From NCBI GenBank assembly GCA_947630775.1, contig CANRIY010000005.1, forward strand, positions 1 through 30,675: a stretch of 30,675 nt of DNA. Reading direction: 5' to 3'. Of this stretch, positions 7,486 through 15,600 are shown piece after piece. The number at the start of each line of letters is the position of its first letter. The stretch's first letter is position 1. The stretch is from an uncultured Clostridia bacterium. GTDB lineage: Bacteria > Bacillota > Clostridia > Christensenellales > Borkfalkiaceae. The notes under the pieces are model-generated. The model was not told the DNA's origin and ran no database searches. It saw only the letters and a list, made by a program, of their open reading frames with translations. The position numbers and the translations under genes were made by a program.

Positions 7486-8931
7486 ATGAAATACGCATAC
7501 ACCAATGCGCAAATGCGCATGTTTGACGAAAGAGAAATCAGGCGCGGGACCCCTGCGGAAACGCTCATGGAGCGGGCGGGAAGCGCGCTCGCGGGAAAAG
7601 TGAAGGCGGCCATGGAGCGGCTGGGCGTCCGTGACGCGATCTTTGTCTGCGGCGGGGGGAACAACGGGGGAGACGGATTTGTCGCCGCCGAACATCTCAG
7701 GGATGAGAGCTTCGACGTCGCCGTTCTCTGCCTTGCGGAGCGCTTTTCGGCGGCTTGCATAAAGGCAAAGGAGAGATACCGCGGCGAGATTTTCGGCAAA
7801 ATCCCGCGGAGAAAATACGTTGTCGCCGTGGACTGCCTCTTCGGCACGGGGCTTTCCCGCCCCATCGAGGGGGAAAACGCCGCGCTCGTGGACTTTATAA
7901 GTCATGCGGATCACGTCATCGCATGCGACATTCCCTCGGGACTCACGGACGGCGGGATCGCCTCGGATATCTGCGTCAAGGCGGATGAAACGGTGTGCAT
8001 GGGACAGCTGAAAACCGCCCTTCTCCTCGCGGACGGCGCGGACATGGGTGGCTCGATTTCCGTCGCAGACATCGGGATCCCCGCGGAGGGCGGCACGGAG
8101 ATTTTCGAGGATGAGGACATCAAAACCCTCTTTCCCGCAAAAAAATCGTGCTCCCACAAGGGCCACTACGGGAGAGCGGCGATCCTTGCGGGATTCGGCT
8201 CTTTGGGGGCGCCTCTTCTTTCGGTCGGCGCATGTTTGAAATCGGGCGCGGGGTATACCGAACTGTTCCTGCCGCCCGAAGTCTATCCCTCGCCGGGGAC
8301 GCTCCTTTCCGCCGCGGCGAAGTATCCCGCCTGCATTCTCTCCGCATATGACGACCGCTTTCTCCCGCATGCGGATGCAGTCGCGTTCGGCATGGGCGCG
8401 GGGGTAGGGGAGCGGCAATTTGAGATGCTCACCCGCCTTCTCGGGGAATATCAAGGGACGCTCGTGCTCGACGCCGACGCGCTCAACATTCTCTCCGTCT
8501 ACGGCCGTGAAATTCTCAAAAACAAGGGTTGCAGGGTCATCATAACGCCTCATCCCATGGAGTTCTCCCGCCTTACGGGAAAATCCGTCGGGACGCTCCT
8601 TGCCGACCCCATCGGGGAAGCAAAGGCGTTCTCCGCGGCGTACGGCGTTACCGTCGTATTCAAGAATAACCGCACCGTGATCGCGGAGGGGGAGCGCACG
8701 GCCGTCAACGTGACGGGCTCGCCCGTTCTGGCGAAAGGGGGAAGCGGAGACGTCCTCGCGGGGCTCATTGCGGGCATTGCGGCGCGGGGGATCCCGCCCT
8801 TCGAGGCGGCATGCGCGGGGAGTTTTCTCCTCGGCAGAAGCGGGGAGATCGCGGCGCGGGAGATGGGCGAATACGCGCCCGACGCGACGGATATCCTGTC
8901 CTTTCTCCCCAAGGCGTTGAAATCGGTCTGA
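7486..8931 (+). CDS. nnr: Bifunctional NAD(P)H-hydrate epimerase / ADP-dependent NAD(P)H-hydrate dehydratase
   Basis: Repairs hydrated, inactive NADH and NADPH. The 481 residues comprise an N-terminal epimerase domain (about 1-205; GGGNNGGDGF at 56-65, DCLFGTGLSRP, CDIPSGL) and a C-terminal ribokinase-like dehydratase domain (about 220-481; HKGHYGRAAILAGFGSLGAP, TPHPMEFSRLTG and the nucleotide-binding LAKGGSGDVLAGLIAG). The start ATG 7486 has GAGGAA at 7475-7480, overlapping the birA stop. It is the last gene of the operon and ends two bases from a convergent minus-strand gene. Confidence 0.95.
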   Translation: MKYAYTNAQMRMFDEREIRRGTPAETLMERAGSALAGKVKAAMERLGVRDAIFVCGGGNNGGDGFVAAEHLRDESFDVAVLCLAERFSAACIKAKERYRGEIFGKIPRRKYVVAVDCLFGTGLSRPIEGENAALVDFISHADHVIACDIPSGLTDGGIASDICVKADETVCMGQLKTALLLADGADMGGSISVADIGIPAEGGTEIFEDEDIKTLFPAKKSCSHKGHYGRAAILAGFGSLGAPLLSVGACLKSGAGYTELFLPPEVYPSPGTLLSAAAKYPACILSAYDDRFLPHADAVAFGMGAGVGERQFEMLTRLLGEYQGTLVLDADALNILSVYGREILKNKGCRVIITPHPMEFSRLTGKSVGTLLADPIGEAKAFSAAYGVTVVFKNNRTVIAEGERTAVNVTGSPVLAKGGSGDVLAGLIAGIAARGIPPFEAACAGSFLLGRSGEIAAREMGEYAPDATDILSFLPKALKSV

Positions 8932-8933
8932 GA

Positions 8934-9692
8934 TCAGCTTTCGGAGAACCCCACCGCGCGGACGAGCACGGCGGAAACAAGCAACACGCTTCCCGTCACG
9001 AGATAATAGAGCGGGAAGAGGGTAAACAGGCTCATAAAGAGAAGAAGCAGTCCGCTCACGAAGAAGGGGCGGGCGTTTCTTTTGGAAAAGGAGATGCGCA
9101 GCCTTCCGCGCAGGGTGCGGCGGGGGAGCTGCCCGCAGATGAGAGGGTTTGGCATTTTCGTCCGTGCGAACAGCGCGTAAACTTCATCCCCCTTGATCGC
9201 ACCCTTTTGGAAGGTCAAAAGGAGTTTTTCCGCCTCCGCCGTGAGGCTGTTACAGACGATCTTGAAGGGCGCTTCGCCGTATTTTCTCAAAAGAGAGGCC
9301 ACCATGTCTGCGGACAGGGGCTCCATCGTGAAGATCGGGATGAGGAGCACCCCCTCCGAGGAGAGAACGTCCTCTTCGCAGATTGCATCCTTTCCGTCCG
9401 CCGTGAGCGCGGCAAGAAGATCCGCCCGCACCCGCTCCTCTTTTTCAAGCGCCAAATGCAGAAGAAGGGCGTCCCGCGCCTCTTTTTCCCGCCTGCTCCG
9501 TACCTTTTTTTGCCTTCTCCCGCCGAGGAGAACGGCGCAGACGGCGCAGGTCATCACGGCAAACAGGAGCGAGAACATCACGCACAGCCACAGTTCCAGA
9601 CGGTAATAGCGCAGAATGCCGAAGGAAAGAAAGCTCACGGAAACCGTATAAAACAGGACGTCTAAAACGTCCGCAAGACAAAATCGCGACAT
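8934..9692 (-). CDS. Four-helix membrane protein of unknown function
   Basis: 252 residues, not recognised. Two hydrophobic segments lie near the N terminus (about 10-28 and 33-56) and two near the C terminus (about 207-222 and 225-246). Between them is a charged cytoplasmic-type domain of about 150 residues beginning with an RREKEARDALLLHLALEKEE helix; it contains FKIVCNSLTAEAEKLLLTF. The middle domain might be an enzyme-like or nucleic-acid-binding fold with the membrane pairs as anchors, but no catalytic motif is evident. It is convergent with nnr and divergent from nadD. The start ATG 9692 has only a weak ribosome binding site. Confidence 0.8.
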   Translation of the reverse strand: MSRFCLADVLDVLFYTVSVSFLSFGILRYYRLELWLCVMFSLLFAVMTCAVCAVLLGGRRQKKVRSRREKEARDALLLHLALEKEERVRADLLAALTADGKDAICEEDVLSSEGVLLIPIFTMEPLSADMVASLLRKYGEAPFKIVCNSLTAEAEKLLLTFQKGAIKGDEVYALFARTKMPNPLICGQLPRRTLRGRLRISFSKRNARPFFVSGLLLLFMSLFTLFPLYYLVTGSVLLVSAVLVRAVGFSES

Positions 9693-9727
9693 GTCTTGAT
9701 TTTTGCCCTGAAATTTTCAAATTAAAC

Positions 9728-9756
9728 TTGCAAAACGGACAAAAATCATGTATAAT
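9728..9756 (+). promoter_or_regulatory. Near-consensus promoter directly before nadD (leaderless)
   Basis: TTGCAA (9728-9733) and a perfect TATAAT (9751-9756) are separated by 17 bases. Transcription would start around 9762-9765, on or just before the nadD ATG at 9765. There is no Shine-Dalgarno sequence in between, so the message looks leaderless. Confidence 0.75.
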
Positions 9757-9764
9757 CAAGATAT

Positions 9765-10223
9765 ATGAGGATCGCGCTCTTCGGCGGGTCGTTCGACCCG
9801 ATCCATTGCGAACATCTTCGGCTCGCGGAGGCGGCGCAGAGGCAGCTCGGGCTCGACAAAGTCGTCTTTCTTCCGTCCTACCGTGCCCCGCACAAGGCAT
9901 TCGGGGCCGTTGCGAGTGCGGAAGACAGGCTCGCGCTCTGCAAAATCGCCTGCCGCAACTTGCCGTTTGCGGAAGTCTCCGATCTCGAGATCGCGGCGCA
10001 GGGGACGAGTTACACCTATCTCACCTGCCGCGCTTTTGCCGAAAAATACCCCGCCGCACAGCTCTTTTTCCTCGTCGGCGCGGATATGCTCGAAAATTTC
10101 TTCTTCTGGAAAGAGCCCGAAGAGATCCTGCGGCACGTCACGCTCGTCGCCTGCGGCAGGGGGGAAGCGGACGTCCATGCGGCGCACGGGCGGTTTTGTC
10201 GCCCGCTTCCATACCGACTTTGA
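9765..10223 (+). CDS. nadD: Nicotinate-nucleotide adenylyltransferase, N-terminal part of a frameshifted NadD-YqeK fusion
   Basis: NadD adenylates nicotinate mononucleotide in NAD synthesis. The start is certain because MRIALFGGSFDPIHCEH is the invariant family N terminus; the HxxH motif reads HCEH rather than the usual HxGH. The frame ends at residue 152 after an unrelated tail (CRPLPYRL). The missing end of the domain, including DVSSTDLRVAL (the SST motif), continues in the +1 frame and runs without a stop into an HD domain. A one-base insertion explains this, most likely in the T4 run at 10194-10197 or the G6 run at 10159-10164. Repaired, the product would be about 377 residues, a known fusion layout in some Clostridia. 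Confidence 0.85.
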   Translation: MRIALFGGSFDPIHCEHLRLAEAAQRQLGLDKVVFLPSYRAPHKAFGAVASAEDRLALCKIACRNLPFAEVSDLEIAAQGTSYTYLTCRAFAEKYPAAQLFFLVGADMLENFFFWKEPEEILRHVTLVACGRGEADVHAAHGRFCRPLPYRL

Positions 10224-10896
10224 AGAACTTGCCTTCACGGGAAGGGACGTCTCTTCCACCGACCTGAGGGTCGCGCTCGCCTTTTCCGACCGCGCGGAAG
10301 CGGCAAAATATCTTGATGAAACTTCGCTCGATTATATTTTCGGGCATACCATGTACAGGTTTTTGCGGGAAGAGGGGGCGCTCGGCCTCCTTACGCCCGA
10401 ACGAAGGGCGCACAGCGAGCGCGTTGCGCGCATGGCGTGCAGGAGGGCGCGCAGCCTTCAGATCCCCGAGGAGAAGGCACTCCTTGCGGCGATGCTGCAC
10501 GACTGTGCCAAAAATGTCCCCGCGGACAGTCCGCTTCTCAAAGGCTTTACGCCCCCCGAAAACGTCCCCGCGCCCGTTCTGCACCAGTATGCGGGGGCCT
10601 ATTTGGCGGAACACCGCTTCGGCGTGACGGACGCGGAGATCCTCGACGCCATCCGCTACCATACGAGCGGGAAAGAGGACATGACGGCGCTCGGCAAGCT
10701 CATCTTTCTCTCCGATCTGTTGGAGGAAGGGCGCAATTTCGAGGGTGTCGCGGCGCTCCGTAAGGTATTTTGGGAAGATCTCGACAGGTGTCTCTGTTTG
10801 GCGCTCGAAGAGCAGCTTCGCTATCTGAAAGCGCAAAAAAAGCCCGTTGATCCGCTGACGGAACGGGCATATAAATGGCTCGGATCGCGGCAATAG
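10177..10896 (+). CDS. yqeK: End of NadD plus YqeK-type HD hydrolase domain (C-terminal part of the frameshifted fusion)
   Basis: Continues nadD in the +1 frame; ATG 10177 is the nearest in-frame start but has no convincing ribosome binding site, so the true gene begins at 9765. The first ~60 residues complete NadD (FEELAFTGRDVSSTDLRV). From about residue 68 follows an HD-type phosphohydrolase like YqeK, which splits diadenosine tetraphosphate symmetrically: HSERVARMA, LHDCAKN (the HD pair), LHQYAGAYLAEHRFG, and RYHTSGKEDMTALGKLIFLSDLLEEGR with the last metal-binding aspartate. The order nadD-yqeK-rsfS is conserved in Firmicutes. A minus-strand terminator-like hairpin is embedded in its last codons. 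Confidence 0.85.
   Translation: MRRTGGFVARFHTDFEELAFTGRDVSSTDLRVALAFSDRAEAAKYLDETSLDYIFGHTMYRFLREEGALGLLTPERRAHSERVARMACRRARSLQIPEEKALLAAMLHDCAKNVPADSPLLKGFTPPENVPAPVLHQYAGAYLAEHRFGVTDAEILDAIRYHTSGKEDMTALGKLIFLSDLLEEGRNFEGVAALRKVFWEDLDRCLCLALEEQLRYLKAQKKPVDPLTERAYKWLGSRQ
10835..10868 (-). terminator. Minus-strand terminator inside the end of yqeK
   Basis: Read on the minus strand, arms GCCCGTT (10868-10862) and AACGGGC (10848-10842) are followed by seven T (10841-10835). It would stop transcripts coming leftward from the small gene at 11286-11528 through rsfS. Confidence 0.55.
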
Positions 10897-10936
10897 TCGC
10901 GTTTCTGAATAAAAATCAAGACATGGGGGTAGCATA

Positions 10937-11284
10937 ATGGAAAGTTACGAACTTGCACGGGCGGCGGCAAAGATCCTGTCCGACAAAAAGGCGCAGGACA
11001 TCGTCATCGTGAACGTGGGGGACCAGACCGTCGTCTGCAGTTATTTCGTCATCGCAAGCGGCAGATCGACCACGCAGGTGCGCGCGCTTTGCGATAATGT
11101 GGAGGAAGAGCTCAAAAAGAAGGAGTTCACACCCGTCCGCACAGAGGGCGTCCGCGAGGGAAGGTGGGGCGTGCTCGACTACGGCGACGTCGTCGTGCAT
11201 GTGTTCAACGAGGAATCCCGCCTGTTCTATTACCTCGAACGGCTGTGGGACAGCGGAAAGAACGTCGAGCATTTTGAGGAATAA
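10937..11284 (+). CDS. rsfS: Ribosomal silencing factor RsfS
   Basis: Binds ribosomal protein uL14 and blocks subunit joining when nutrients run low. The 115-residue product shows the family core: KAQDIVIVNVGDQTVVCSYFV near the N terminus, ASGRSTTQVRALCDNVEEEL, and WGVLDYGDVVVHVFNEESR with YYLERLW following. Length and motifs match the family throughout. ATG 10937 is preceded by GGGGGT at 10925-10930. It follows the nadD-yqeK gene by 40 bases and is probably co-transcribed with it. Confidence 0.95.
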   Translation: MESYELARAAAKILSDKKAQDIVIVNVGDQTVVCSYFVIASGRSTTQVRALCDNVEEELKKKEFTPVRTEGVREGRWGVLDYGDVVVHVFNEESRLFYYLERLWDSGKNVEHFEE

Positions 11285-11285
11285 C

Positions 11286-11528
11286 TCATTTGAACTGAAA
11301 GCGCTTGGGCTCGGAGTATTCGGGCTTCGGGCGCTTTTTTTTGCGTTCCACAAGGTAGAACACGGGCTCGGGCTCCGTCTTTTGTTTGGGCGGAGGGTCG
11401 GGCGGCAGTTTTTTGCGGAGCGTCCGATACCCGATCCGCACGAGTTTGACGGCGTGGACGCAGATGATGCAGAGAAGAAAGAGGCATACCGTGTACAGGG
11501 CCCCGTATCCTTGGACAGAGAGTAGCAT
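11286..11528 (-). CDS. Small single-pass membrane protein, unknown
   Basis: 80 residues: one hydrophobic helix (about residues 10-28, LYTVCLFLLCIICVHAVKLV) then a basic, proline-rich tail (KKLPPDPPPKQKTEPEP, KKKRPKP). Its stop lies one base beyond the rsfS stop, so the genes converge. AAGGGGG stands about 12 bases before ATG 11528, rather far. Its lysine codons coincide with the T run of the rsfS terminator. The absence of any better frame and the coherent membrane-plus-tail layout support a real gene, but no family is recognised. Confidence 0.6.
   Translation of the reverse strand: MLLSVQGYGALYTVCLFLLCIICVHAVKLVRIGYRTLRKKLPPDPPPKQKTEPEPVFYLVERKKKRPKPEYSEPKRFQFK
11298..11342 (+). terminator. 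Terminator of rsfS, inside the convergent small gene
   Basis: AAAGCGC (11298-11304) pairs with GCGCTTT (11331-11337), and eight T follow (11335-11342). The loop is long (26 bases) and may hold further pairs. It lies within coding sequence of the minus-strand gene. Confidence 0.55.
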
Positions 11529-11605
11529 GGTACGATCATACCCCCTTGGATCCTGTCATAAAATGCGATTTTTGCGCATATATCCCCTTTTTTTCGGGAA
11601 AAATC

Positions 11606-12334
11606 ATGCACATGGAAGAGACGATAGGCAGAAGCGCGGGAACGCTTCTTTCCGCGGACGAAGCGGCGGAATATGTCGAGTTCAAACGCACGAAGCGCGA
11701 GGCGGAGATCCTTCTCACGCTCAAAAAGATCATCGTGGACGCGTCGCGCCGCGAGACGGACGGCATTCTCCTCAAAAAGGCATGCGAATTTGCAAAAAGG
11801 GCGCATGCGAGCGGAATTTTGCTCTCTCCCGTCAACGTTCCCTACGCGCGGCGGCTCCTGCACGGCGAGGTGAAGATCGTCAGCCTCGTCGGCGGAACGG
11901 GCGAAACGCTCCCCGCCGTCAAAAAAGCCGAGGCAAAGCGCTGTATGCGCGCGGGGGCGGCGGAGATCCGCCTCGTACCCTGTTATTCGGCGCTCATCGG
12001 CGGGAATCTCACCTACCTCAAGCGGGAGATCGCAAAGGTGCGGCGCGCCGTGAGGGGACGAAGCGTCATTCTGTCCCTCGAAGACCATACCCTCGGCGAA
12101 GACGAGATCGCGCTCGGCGTGCGGGCGGCGGCGGAAGGGGGTGCGAACGGCGTCTGCGTGCGGGGAGAGACCCCGCTTCTGCTCCGCGCCGAAGAAGCGG
12201 CGTCGGGCAAGCTGTTTGTGGACTGTTCGGGGGTGGAAAACGCCGAACAGCTGCGCTCTCTCCTGCATTTGGGCGCTTCCCGCGTCGTATCCCGCTGTGC
12301 GGAAGAGATCGGGGAAGAACTCCGCTCCTCATGA
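11606..12334 (+). CDS. DeoC-like TIM-barrel protein lacking aldolase active-site residues
   Basis: 242 residues from ATG 11606; the frame extends to a TTG at 11546, but the extension looks like upstream DNA. The ribosome binding site is weak (GGGA). The pattern of deoxyribose-phosphate aldolase is visible: ILLSPVNVPYARRLL, VKIVSLVGGTGETLPAVKKAEAKRCMRAGAAEIRLV, then VILSLEDHTLGEDEIALGVRAAAEGGA. However the Schiff-base lysine (KTSTGF in DeoC) is Cys184 here (GVCVRGE), the second lysine (KASGG) is Asp206 (VDCSG) and the catalytic aspartate (DEIDMV) is Arg122. It should not work as a normal aldolase. It could be a pseudo-enzyme, a ligand sensor or an enzyme with new chemistry. A strong terminator follows. 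Confidence 0.75.
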   Translation: MHMEETIGRSAGTLLSADEAAEYVEFKRTKREAEILLTLKKIIVDASRRETDGILLKKACEFAKRAHASGILLSPVNVPYARRLLHGEVKIVSLVGGTGETLPAVKKAEAKRCMRAGAAEIRLVPCYSALIGGNLTYLKREIAKVRRAVRGRSVILSLEDHTLGEDEIALGVRAAAEGGANGVCVRGETPLLLRAEEAASGKLFVDCSGVENAEQLRSLLHLGASRVVSRCAEEIGEELRSS

Positions 12335-12347
12335 TTTTATCCGTAAA

Positions 12348-12378
12348 CAAAAAGCTCCTCTCCGCGGGGAGCTTTTTT
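12348..12378 (+). terminator. Strong intrinsic terminator after the DeoC-like gene
   Basis: AAAAGCTCC (12350-12358) pairs with GGAGCTTTT (12368-12376) around a short loop, with six T at the end (12373-12378) and an A run before the stem, so it may work in both directions. Confidence 0.85.
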
Positions 12379-12481
12379 CGCGTGCGCGCTACTAATATGC
12401 GCTTTTGGAAAATTTTGCCTTTCGGGTAAAAATTTTTTTGAAAAAAAGTGCGATTTGTGAAAGTTTTTTTGCGTGAAATCA

Positions 12482-12510
12482 TTGACTTGCTTTTTCAATC
12501 GTGATATAAT
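12482..12510 (+). promoter_or_regulatory. Near-consensus extended -10 promoter of the giant gene
   Basis: TTGACT (12482-12487), a 17-base spacer and a perfect TATAAT (12505-12510) with the extended -10 TG at 12502-12503. This is the best promoter in the window and predicts high expression from about base 12517. Confidence 0.85.
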
Positions 12511-12644
12511 CGGCATGTATGACATAGAGTCTATGCTGTCGTCGTTTACGCGTACGCGCACGCGAGTTCGTAAAAATCGCGCGCACGCGGGATCCGTGGC
12601 GGCGCAGGGCAAAAGAAAATTTTCTGTGTCAAGAGGAGAAAAGC

Positions 12645-15600
12645 ATGAGTGCTAACGGCAAGAAAAGAGACAAGAGCTTTATTGCATTGCTCGTACTGAT
12701 CATCGTATGCGCTTGTCTCATGGTCGCGGCTATCACGACGCTCGGCATCGGCATGTCGAACGGTGATCTCAGTGATGACCAACAGTCCGAACAAACGGGT
12801 AACCGTGGAACGGTCTGGCACAAGGGAAAAGGTGTTCCCGGGAATGACGTCGGCGTTGAGGGCGACTACTACCTCGACGAAGCGACCGGGGACGTCTACT
12901 GCAAGTCCGCGACGGGATGGGGAAACGTCGTCCTGAACCTGAAAGGGACCGACGGTATCACGCCCGAGATCAAAGGCGGCTACTGGTGGATCGGCGATAA
13001 AAATACGGGAGTCCGCGCCGAAGCGGTCCTTGCGCCCGAGATCAAACCGGACGGATATTGGTACTTCGACGGTGTCAAGTCCGACTATAAGGCGTTCCCG
13101 ACGATGACGTCGGGTACCGAAGCGCCCGATAACAAGAACGGCGCCCTCGGCGATTTCTATGTACAGAAAGCCGCGGACGGCACGGTGACGTTCTATCAGA
13201 AGGTCAAAGACGCGTCGACGGGGAACATAGAATGGAAATCCGTTGTCACCGTCGAACCGTCTGTCGCGACCGACGTGAACGGTGCGAAATGGTTCGTCGG
13301 TACGACGGCGCCCACGGCAGACAATCCCGCGGGGGCGAAAGTCGGTGATTTCTATCTCGATACATCCAAGAATAACATCTATCTGATGACCGCATCCGGT
13401 TGGGGCAGCCCGATCGGAAACCTTCACGATGCTCCCGTCACCCAGCCCGACACGGTGCTTTACGGTACGGTCGCTCCCGACGCTGTCACCGAGGACGGGA
13501 ATCCCGAGCTTTACCAAGCTCTGAGGGATGCCAAGATCGGCGACTACTATTTCAATAATGCGACGGGCGAGGTCTATCAGAAAGTTGCCAACAACGGCGA
13601 TAAGGATGACTGGAAGGATGCAGGCTTCTCCATCAAGGGTGAAGACGGCAACAAGTGGTATCACGGCTCGGGCGAACCCACGGCGGAAAATCCTGCCCTG
13701 AAGGATGTCGTTCCCAATGCGGGCGATATCTATTTCGACGAGGATGCCCATCTTCTCTATACCTATGGTGCAGAAGGCTGGGGCAAAGGCGTTCCTTTTG
13801 GCACGCCCGGCGGACAGGCGCAGCAGTGGCACCACGGCACGGGCGAACCCACGGCCGTGAAGGATTCCAACAACGGCGACTTCTATATTGATCAAACGTC
13901 AGGCGAGCTCTATCAGCGCAATGACGCGGCCGACGGTAGCGAGCATTGGGACGATCTCGGGATCAAGATCCAAGGGACCGCGGGTACCCCCGGTAACAAG
14001 TGGTATCACGGCACGCTCGCACCTACGGATGAGAATAATGGTGCCCTGAAAGATGTCGTTCTGAATGAGGGCGATATCTATTACGATACGGACGATCACC
14101 TTCTCTTTACCTATGGCAACGACGGTTGGGACAGCGGCATCTCCTTCGGCGCGCAGGGGACTCCCGGTACGCATTGGTATCACGGCGAGAGCAAACCCTC
14201 GGCAGAAGATCCTGCGGGAGCCCAAAACGGCGATTACTATTTCGACAGCTCCTCTAACATTATATATATAAAGGAAGCGGGCGATTGGACGGAACTCGTG
14301 GATCTCACGCCCGCCGCACCTGCCGAGCCCGACATCAGAGACGGCATTTGGTGGATCGGCGACAGGAACACCGGTATCCCCGCAACCGGCGAGAAGGGCG
14401 AAGACGGCAAGACGCCTTACATCGGCGAGGGTAACCATTGGTACATCGACGGGAATGACCTTGGTCCCGCAGTCGGCGAAAAAGGCGAGCCGGGCGACAC
14501 GCCTTTCATCAATGATGACGGCTACTGGCAGATTGGCGAAAACGTCACGGAATTCAAGGCAGAAGGCGTAGACGGCAAGAACGGTACCGTCTGGCATTCC
14601 GGCGAAGGCAAGCCCGTCATGCAGGCAACCGAAAACGCTGATGAGTTCTATACATACAACGTCAACGAAGGCGACTTCTATCTCGACGTCAAGACGGGCA
14701 AAGTGTACGTATTGGAAAGCGACTTAGAAAGCGAAGGCACGCTCGCATGGCGCGAGATCGCTACCTTGCGCGACACGCTCCAGAACGTTCACGGCGCATG
14801 GTATCTCAACGGCAGGCCTACGGGTCTCTATGTCAGCACATGGCGCACGGGCGAGGGCGATCCCAATGACGCCGCCGAACCCCTCATGGGCAATTATGGC
14901 GACCTTTACCTCGATACGTTGACGGGCGACGTTTACGTCAGCAACGCGGCGCTCGGCGAAGAGTCCGAAGCTTGGACGAAGAAGCTCAACATCAAGGGCG
15001 AACGCGGCAACTATCTGCACAGCGGCAAGGGCAAACCCGTCCCGTATGGGGAACAGGCGATCCCGGACGAACAGGTCCCCGTCGCAAATGCGAAGCCCGG
15101 CGACATGTATCTCGACACGAACACAGGCGACATCTACCAGTTGCAGGAAAATGCGTGGGTGCTTCTCTTCAAGACGAAGGGCGACAAGGGCGACCGCGGC
15201 AGCAAGTGGTTCAACGGCACAGAGGATCCTCGCGGCACGATCATCGAAGGCGCAGTTGTCGGCGACTACTACTTCGAAACGAAGCACGGCTACATCTATT
15301 ACCTCAGGGAAGTTACGAAAGACGCCGAAGAGAACGTCATCGGTCAGACATGGGCTCTTGTCAACGAGGACGATCCTCTTGCGGGCACCAAGTGGCTCAG
15401 CGGCAATGTCGATCCCGACAAGGCCGACGGAGATCTCAAGACGCTTCTCGACGGCGCGAACGATTGGGACGTCTACTTCAACACCGCCGATAAGACGATC
15501 TGGCAGTTGACGCCTACGGGTCCCGAAACGAGCGAATGGCAACTTCTCGGTCATCTCACCAACGAGACCGACCGCGGCACCGTTTGGTACTACGGCACCT

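Larger units (their letters stand above)
12335..12644 (+). other. Intergenic region and 5' leader of the giant gene
   Basis: After the terminator, an A/T-rich stretch (about 12415-12480) precedes the promoter at 12482-12510. The leader of about 128 bases contains the inverted repeat CATAG/CTATG (12523-12535), a TTTACG/CGTAAA pair (12545-12550 and 12569-12574), and the decamer CGCGCACGCG twice (12555-12564 and 12580-12589). A strong ribosome binding site, AGAGGAGAA, lies at 12632-12640. No gene was seen. Confidence 0.7.

Noticed and set aside
6739..8553. 604-residue minus-strand open frame opposite birA and nnr
   Set aside because: Both sense genes are clear family members; the antisense protein has an atypical Arg-rich composition.
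11546..11605. Upstream TTG start for the DeoC-like gene
   Set aside because: The 20 extra residues have no ribosome binding site, look like A/T-rich promoter DNA and are not part of the family fold.
10916..12268. 450-residue minus-strand open frame covering rsfS and the DeoC-like gene
   Set aside because: It overlaps two supported genes and the small minus-strand gene in another frame; no domain seen.
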